Below are positions 27,781 through 29,299 of a stretch of 29,299 nt of DNA, in pieces (position 1 is the stretch's first letter; each line of letters starts with the position of its first letter). Position numbers and translations under genes: made by a program. A model generated the notes under the pieces. The model was not told the origin of the DNA. It was given only the letters and a program-made list of their open reading frames with translations, and ran no database searches. The DNA is from an uncultured Frankiales bacterium (lineage in GTDB: Bacteria; Actinomycetota; Actinomycetes; Mycobacteriales; SCTD01). The stretch covers positions 1-29,299 of the forward strand of contig CAMLIA010000028.1 of assembly GCA_946479905.1 (NCBI GenBank). The letters are read 5' to 3'.

Positions 27781-28305
27781 ATGCCGGGCACCATGCGCAA
27801 GCTGGGGCTGTACCTCGGCCTGGTCGAGGACGACGAGCACGACGCGTACGACCACTTCGACGACGAGGCCGAGGCCTACGACGAGCCGGCGGTCCGCCGC
27901 TACCCGGCCGCGACCGCCGCGACGCCCCGTCGCTCCTTCGACACCAGGACGTCGGTCGGCGCCACGGCCCTGGACACCGCGCCCCGCCCGCAGGCGGTCC
28001 CCGCGCACGACGGTGCCCACGACGCCGGCTACCGCATCACCACGCTGCACCCGCACAGCTACAACGACGCGCGCGCCATCGGCGAGCACTTCCGCGCCGG
28101 CACGCCGGTGATCATGAACCTGTCGGAGATGGACGACGCCGACGCCAAGCGCCTGGTCGACTTCGCCGCCGGGCTCATCTTCGGCCTGCACGGACGGATC
28201 GAGCGGGTCACCAACAAGGTCTTCCTGCTCTCCCCGGAGCACGTCGAGGTCACCGCGGAGGACAAGGCCAGGATCGCTGAGGCCGGGTTCTTCAACCAGT
28301 CCTGA
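27781..28305 (+). CDS. sepF: Cell division protein SepF
   Basis: A 174-residue protein. The N-terminal amphipathic segment MRKLGLYLGLVEDD is the membrane-binding helix; an acidic and disordered linker (15-85) follows; the conserved SepF/DUF552 domain begins near TTLHPHSYNDARAIGEHF and includes PVIMNLSEMDDADAKRLVDFAAGLIFGLHGRIERV, ending GFFNQS. SepF polymerises and tethers FtsZ to the membrane in actinobacteria, which lack FtsA. The ATG at 27781 has GAGGAG 6 bases upstream (27769-27774); the in-frame Met at 27793 is a weaker alternative. Confidence 0.95.
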   Translation: MPGTMRKLGLYLGLVEDDEHDAYDHFDDEAEAYDEPAVRRYPAATAATPRRSFDTRTSVGATALDTAPRPQAVPAHDGAHDAGYRITTLHPHSYNDARAIGEHFRAGTPVIMNLSEMDDADAKRLVDFAAGLIFGLHGRIERVTNKVFLLSPEHVEVTAEDKARIAEAGFFNQS

Positions 28306-28340
28306 CCCGCGATCCGCCCCCTGCTGGAAGACTGCTCACT

Positions 28341-28628
28341 GTGTCCGTCGTCGGTCAGGTCCTGCACACCGTGCTGCTGGTGTTCCTGGTGCTGCTCATC
28401 TTCCGGCTGGTGATGGACTACGTCTTCATGCTGGCACGCAGCTTCCGGCCGCAGGGACCGCTCGCGATCGCCCTCGAGCTGACCTACACCGCCACCGACC
28501 CACCGATCAAGGCAGTCCGTCGGGTGCTGCCGCCGCTGCGGATCGGCAACGTCTCGCTGGACCTGGCCTTCATGGTCGTGTTCTTCGTGACGATCATCCT
28601 GATGAACTACGTGGTCCCACAGCTGTGA
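28341..28628 (+). CDS. yggT: YggT family membrane protein
   Basis: A 95-residue protein with two hydrophobic helices (about 5-28 and 68-92) around a loop with the typical ALELTYTATDPPIKAVRRVLPPLRIGNVSLDLAF block. YggT proteins lie between sepF and divIVA in most actinobacteria and firmicutes; a role in division or envelope stress is suspected but not established. The GTG at 28341 lacks a clear Shine-Dalgarno sequence. Confidence 0.92.
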   Translation: MSVVGQVLHTVLLVFLVLLIFRLVMDYVFMLARSFRPQGPLAIALELTYTATDPPIKAVRRVLPPLRIGNVSLDLAFMVVFFVTIILMNYVVPQL

Positions 28629-28662
28629 CCGCCTTCCACGACACCAGGACGGTGTGACCCCG

Positions 28663-29299
28663 ATGCCCCTGACCCCTCAGGACGTGGTGAACAAGAAGTT
28701 CGCCACGAAGATGCGTGGCTACGACCAGGACGAGGTCGACGTCTTCCTCGACGAGGTCGAGCACGAGCTCGTCCGGTTGCTCACCGAGAACGCTGCGCTG
28801 CAGCAGCGGCTGGCCGCGGCCCCGCCTCCCACGGCCGCACCGAAGGCCCCCGAGCCGGCTGCCGAGCCGGCGGCGGGCGCGCCGATCGCGCCGGGGGAGC
28901 CGCAGGAGGCGGCGCTGCGCACCCTGCTCATGGCGCAGCGCACCGCCGACCAGGCCATCGCGGAGGCTCGTGCGGAGGCCGACGCGCTGCTCGCGCAGGC
29001 CAAGGCGCGGCAGTCGCAGATCGATGCCGAGATCAACGCCCGGACGGCGAACGCCATGGCTGAGCTGGAGGCCCGACGTGCCGAGCTCGAGGCCCGCATC
29101 GAGGAGCTGCGCGCCTTCGAGCGCGAGTACCGGATGCGGCTGAAGGCCTACCTGGAGGGCCAGCTGAAGGACCTCGAGGGACGCACCCCCGCGGAGGGGC
29201 CGGGCCGGGGCGTACCTCCCGCCGCGCGCAGCGCCGCCGTGTCCGGCGGGCCGACCCCGCCTCGGCCGCCGGCGTACGCCCCGCCTCCGCCGGCGCCCG
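28663..29299 (+). CDS. wag31: DivIVA/Wag31 polar growth protein (3' partial)
   Basis: The frame is open from the ATG at 28663 to the window edge, 212 codons, with no stop. The N-terminal MPLTPQDVVNKKF and RGYDQDEVDVFLDEVEHEL form the DivIVA membrane-curvature domain. A linker rich in Pro and Ala follows (about 52-82), then a long coiled coil (86-170, with ARAEADALLAQAKARQSQ and LEARRAELEARIEEL), then a Pro/Gly-rich tail that runs off the end. Wag31 marks the poles and organises tip growth. An in-frame GTG at 28654 has better spacing from AGGA (28646-28649), so the true start could be three codons earlier. Confidence 0.92.
   Translation, partial: MPLTPQDVVNKKFATKMRGYDQDEVDVFLDEVEHELVRLLTENAALQQRLAAAPPPTAAPKAPEPAAEPAAGAPIAPGEPQEAALRTLLMAQRTADQAIAEARAEADALLAQAKARQSQIDAEINARTANAMAELEARRAELEARIEELRAFEREYRMRLKAYLEGQLKDLEGRTPAEGPGRGVPPAARSAAVSGGPTPPRPPAYAPPPPAP

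Overview
The window is a very GC-rich (third codon positions almost all G or C), densely coded chromosomal segment from a member of the Actinomycetota. The evidence is the gene set and order: a complete-looking dcw (division and cell wall) cluster with mraZ, FtsL/FtsI with basic Pro/Arg-rich tails, an FtsZ-PgeF-YggS-SepF-YggT-DivIVA (Wag31) tail, a DUF3040 protein, a MoxR/DUF58/transglutaminase operon and an actinobacterial DnaE2-type polymerase. MurE carries the DNPR motif typical of meso-diaminopimelate ligases, so the wall is probably meso-DAP type. Genus or family cannot be fixed from this sequence. No tRNA, rRNA, CRISPR, insertion sequence or phage gene was seen.

Layout. (1) 1-4163, plus strand: the 3' part of a DnaE2-like polymerase, a class I methyltransferase and DinB, i.e. 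an error-prone repair block. (2) 4230-4643: a DUF3040 membrane protein. (3) 4761-9423, minus strand: MoxR AAA+ ATPase, DUF58 protein and membrane transglutaminase, read as one tightly packed operon divergent from dcw. (4) 9424-9842: a 419-bp control region with the mraZ promoter and three decameric MraZ-type boxes. (5) 9843-22384, plus strand: mraZ, rsmH, ftsL, ftsI, murE, [no murF], mraY, murD, ftsW, murG, murC, ftsQ, mostly joined by 4-base start/stop overlaps. (6) 22371-24979: an unusual insert between ftsQ and ftsZ, made of a two-helix membrane protein and an M20 metallopeptidase on the minus strand and a PAS-GGDEF diguanylate cyclase on the plus strand. (7) 25177-29299: ftsZ, pgeF, yggS, sepF, yggT and the first part of wag31, which runs off the window.

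How it works together: MurE, MurD and MurC make muropeptide precursors, MraY and MurG make lipids I and II, FtsW and FtsI polymerise and cross-link septal wall, FtsQ and FtsL link them to the divisome, and SepF ties FtsZ to the membrane while DivIVA marks poles and septa. The points most worth a second look are the missing murF, replaced by a 45-codon frame coupled at both ends to murE and mraY, and the c-di-GMP cyclase module that separates ftsQ from ftsZ.
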